Made by a program: the position numbers and the translations under genes. From GCA-2712985 sp964515905 (GTDB taxonomy: Bacteria > Pseudomonadota > Alphaproteobacteria > UBA7887), in NCBI GenBank assembly GCA_964515905.1, contig CAZEWK010000035.1, positions 25,158-89,157 on the forward strand: a stretch of DNA of 64,000 nt, in the 5' to 3' direction. Of this stretch, positions 62,732 through 64,000 are shown one piece after another (within the stretch, counting starts at the first letter, position 1; every line of letters begins with the position of its first letter). The notes beneath the pieces are model-generated. The model worked only from the letters and a program-made list of their open reading frames with translations. It made no database searches and had not been told where the DNA came from.

Positions 62732-63493
62732 TTACGACGCGTCATGCCCTCCATCCACTAAGATCGTACTGCCAGTCATAAACCGAGAAGCCTCGGAAGC
62801 CAGGAGTAACATCGCACCATCCAAATCTTCAGGATTTCCTATCCGCCTCTGTGGAATCCGTTCAATAATCTTGTTCGCCATTTCCGTTTCAAAAAACTTT
62901 TTGTTCATATCTGTACGTATGTACCCAGGAGCAATGGCATTTACTTGAATATTGTATTTTGCCCATTCCACTGCCAATGCTCTTGTTAATTGCGAAACAC
63001 CGGCTTTTGAGGCGCAATAACTACTAACCTGACCAAGTACTGTTGTTGAAGCAATAGACGCAATATTTATGATTTTTCCTGGCTTACCAATTTCTAACAT
63101 CTGCAGTGCTGTCGCTTTTGCCGCAAGCCACAAACCTTTAAGATTCGTGTCTAGAACAAGATCCCATTCCCTTTCATCGAGATCTAAAGCAGGCTTTGTC
63201 AGCGCTATACCAGCGTTATTAACCAATATATCAATGCCTCCCAGACTATTTATAATACTTTTGACTGTGGTAGCTACATTTTTAGAATCTGTCACGTCTA
63301 AAAAGAAATACTCCGCAATACCACCAGAAACCGATATTTCTTGCGCAAGGCTTTGTAGTAATTCAACTGATCTGCCAGTAACTGCCAGTTTTGCCCCCGA
63401 ACGTGCCAGTAAGGTCGAAAAGTGTTGCCCCAAACCTCGTGAAGCACCAGTGACCAGGGCTATTTTTCCGTTTAAACAAAATTGGGAGTTCAT
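62732..63493 (-). CDS. SDR family oxidoreductase (FabG-like)
   Basis: A classical short-chain dehydrogenase, 253 residues from the chosen start. Cofactor motif LVTGASRGLGQHFSTLLARSG, NNAGIAL, catalytic Ser in NIASIASTTVLGQV, Tyr-Cys-Ala-Ser-Lys (SSYCASKAGV), and PGYIRTDMNKKFF. It ends LVDGGHDAS, as in FabG and gluconate 5-dehydrogenase type enzymes. The ATG at 63493 gives the usual short start MNSQFCLNGKIALVTG. In-frame starts at 63532 (ATG) and 63622 (TTG, after GAGAGA) would add up to 43 residues of atypical sequence. The substrate is unknown. Confidence 0.83.
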   Translation of the reverse strand: MNSQFCLNGKIALVTGASRGLGQHFSTLLARSGAKLAVTGRSVELLQSLAQEISVSGGIAEYFFLDVTDSKNVATTVKSIINSLGGIDILVNNAGIALTKPALDLDEREWDLVLDTNLKGLWLAAKATALQMLEIGKPGKIINIASIASTTVLGQVSSYCASKAGVSQLTRALAVEWAKYNIQVNAIAPGYIRTDMNKKFFETEMANKIIERIPQRRIGNPEDLDGAMLLLASEASRFMTGSTILVDGGHDAS

Positions 63494-63965
63494 AAAGTAG
63501 CTTGAGTTTTTATAAGAGTTGGAATCTTTCATTTTCAGTTTTTCATATGGTGTTAGCCAAATAACTGGACCTATTTTTTCGTCTAATACATCCAATACGT
63601 AATACTTATAATATTTTAGCAATCTCTCTCAAAACAAACTTGCAAATTTGTATCATCGTTTTAGGCGTATCATGGAGAATTACCGTAAGAGGTGCTTTGA
63701 AATAAGTTATTTTTTCAGGAGATTGAATTTATTCCATGCCACTTATTTGAGCTACTTAAGATTTCAGTGCCAAATAATACGAACCGCGCTTATCAATATT
63801 CGTAACTAAGTATTCTTTAGAGAATTCAAAGAGTACTAGTTGATCTATAAAATTTTTTTATTTTATGTGATATTGAGATCAATGGACTTCATAAAAGGTC
63901 TATACCCTGTTATAAAATTTTTACGTATATTAACGAGAAAAAATGGCTAATAGGTGTGAATCATT
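63494..63965. other. Divergent intergenic region between the SDR and a DsbA-like gene
   Basis: If the SDR starts at 63493, this 472-base AT-rich region is without a gene except for a possible N-terminal extension of the SDR up to 63622. I see no RNA gene or long repeat. The plus-strand promoter of the next gene lies at 63888-63916. Confidence 0.4.
63888..63916 (+). promoter_or_regulatory. Candidate promoter for the DsbA-like gene
   Basis: TTCATA (63888-63893), a 17-base spacer and TATAAA (63911-63916) preceded by TGT (63908-63910), an extended -10. A start near 63923 gives about 43 bases of leader before the ATG at 63966. The -10 is good and the -35 moderate. Confidence 0.42.
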
Positions 63966-64000
63966 ATGAAAATCGACATCATCTCAGACACTGTATGCCC
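63966..64000 (+). CDS. DsbA/FrnE-family thioredoxin-fold protein, first codons only
   Basis: Only the first eleven codons and part of the twelfth lie in the window. The peptide MKIDIISDTVC followed by a Pro codon start matches the beginning of FrnE-like DsbA-family proteins, whose strand 1 leads into a D-x-V/I-C-P-W-C active site. The rest is outside the window, so the identification rests on this short motif. The upstream extended -10 promoter supports a real gene start here. Confidence 0.6.
   Translation, partial: MKIDIISDTVC

Noticed and set aside
1..64000. CRISPR arrays, insertion sequences, prophage genes or rRNA
   Set aside because: No regularly spaced repeats, transposase, integrase, phage structural gene or rRNA segment was seen on either strand.

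Overview
The window reads as a chromosomal segment of an AT-rich (by eye roughly 40% GC) alphaproteobacterium, probably free-living and Rhodospirillales-like. Reasons: the gene orders ispDF-dusB-ntrB-ntrC-ntrY-ntrX-trkA and hfq-hflX, the tpiA-secG-pyrG-kdsA-eno-ftsB-pdhABC-lpdA-lipA-ratA run, the fused IspDF enzyme, a CIRCE element before groESL, and NtrX without a GAFTGA loop. No rRNA, insertion sequence, prophage or CRISPR array is visible.

Layout. 1-2714 (minus): 5' part of trpE behind the PpiD-type periplasmic folding factor. 2912-14634 (plus): central carbon metabolism and envelope precursors (tpiA, secG, pyrG, kdsA, eno, ftsB) and a complete pyruvate dehydrogenase and lipoate block. 14648-16800 (minus): cinA, pgpA, ispDF. 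16982-27999 (plus): dusB, both nitrogen two-component pairs NtrBC and NtrYX, the TrkAH potassium uptake system and a D-amino-acid transaminase. 28319-34787: hfq, hflX, groESL with CIRCE, promoter and terminator, a hydratase, an SDR and a 3-hydroxyisobutyrate dehydrogenase-like gene. 34810-44309 (minus): mazG, a small membrane protein, an MBL hydrolase, tatD, metG, holB, tmk, dacC, rlpA and mltB. tRNA-Ser(UGA) lies at 44450-44539.

After the tRNA the content becomes accessory. First comes a small catabolic set: a flavin monooxygenase, an acetamidase/formamidase, two small unknown genes and an enolase-superfamily enzyme. Then come two tandem OprP-like porins. Next is a compact locus holding its own histidine kinase, response regulator, TonB-dependent receptor, ExbB, two ExbD proteins and TonB (52803-61209). 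The window ends with a RidA-like protein, an arylformamidase-like hydrolase, an SDR and the first codons of a DsbA/FrnE-like gene.

The most unusual part is the regulated TonB locus. Its response regulator is built like an NtrC-family activator but lacks the sigma-54 contact loop and has an altered Walker B. Its second ExbD carries Asn where the proton-pathway Asp is normally invariant, while the first ExbD keeps the Asp. This suggests an asymmetric ExbD pair energising one dedicated receptor whose expression is set by a private two-component system. NtrX also has an altered Walker B (Asp-Gln instead of Asp-Glu).
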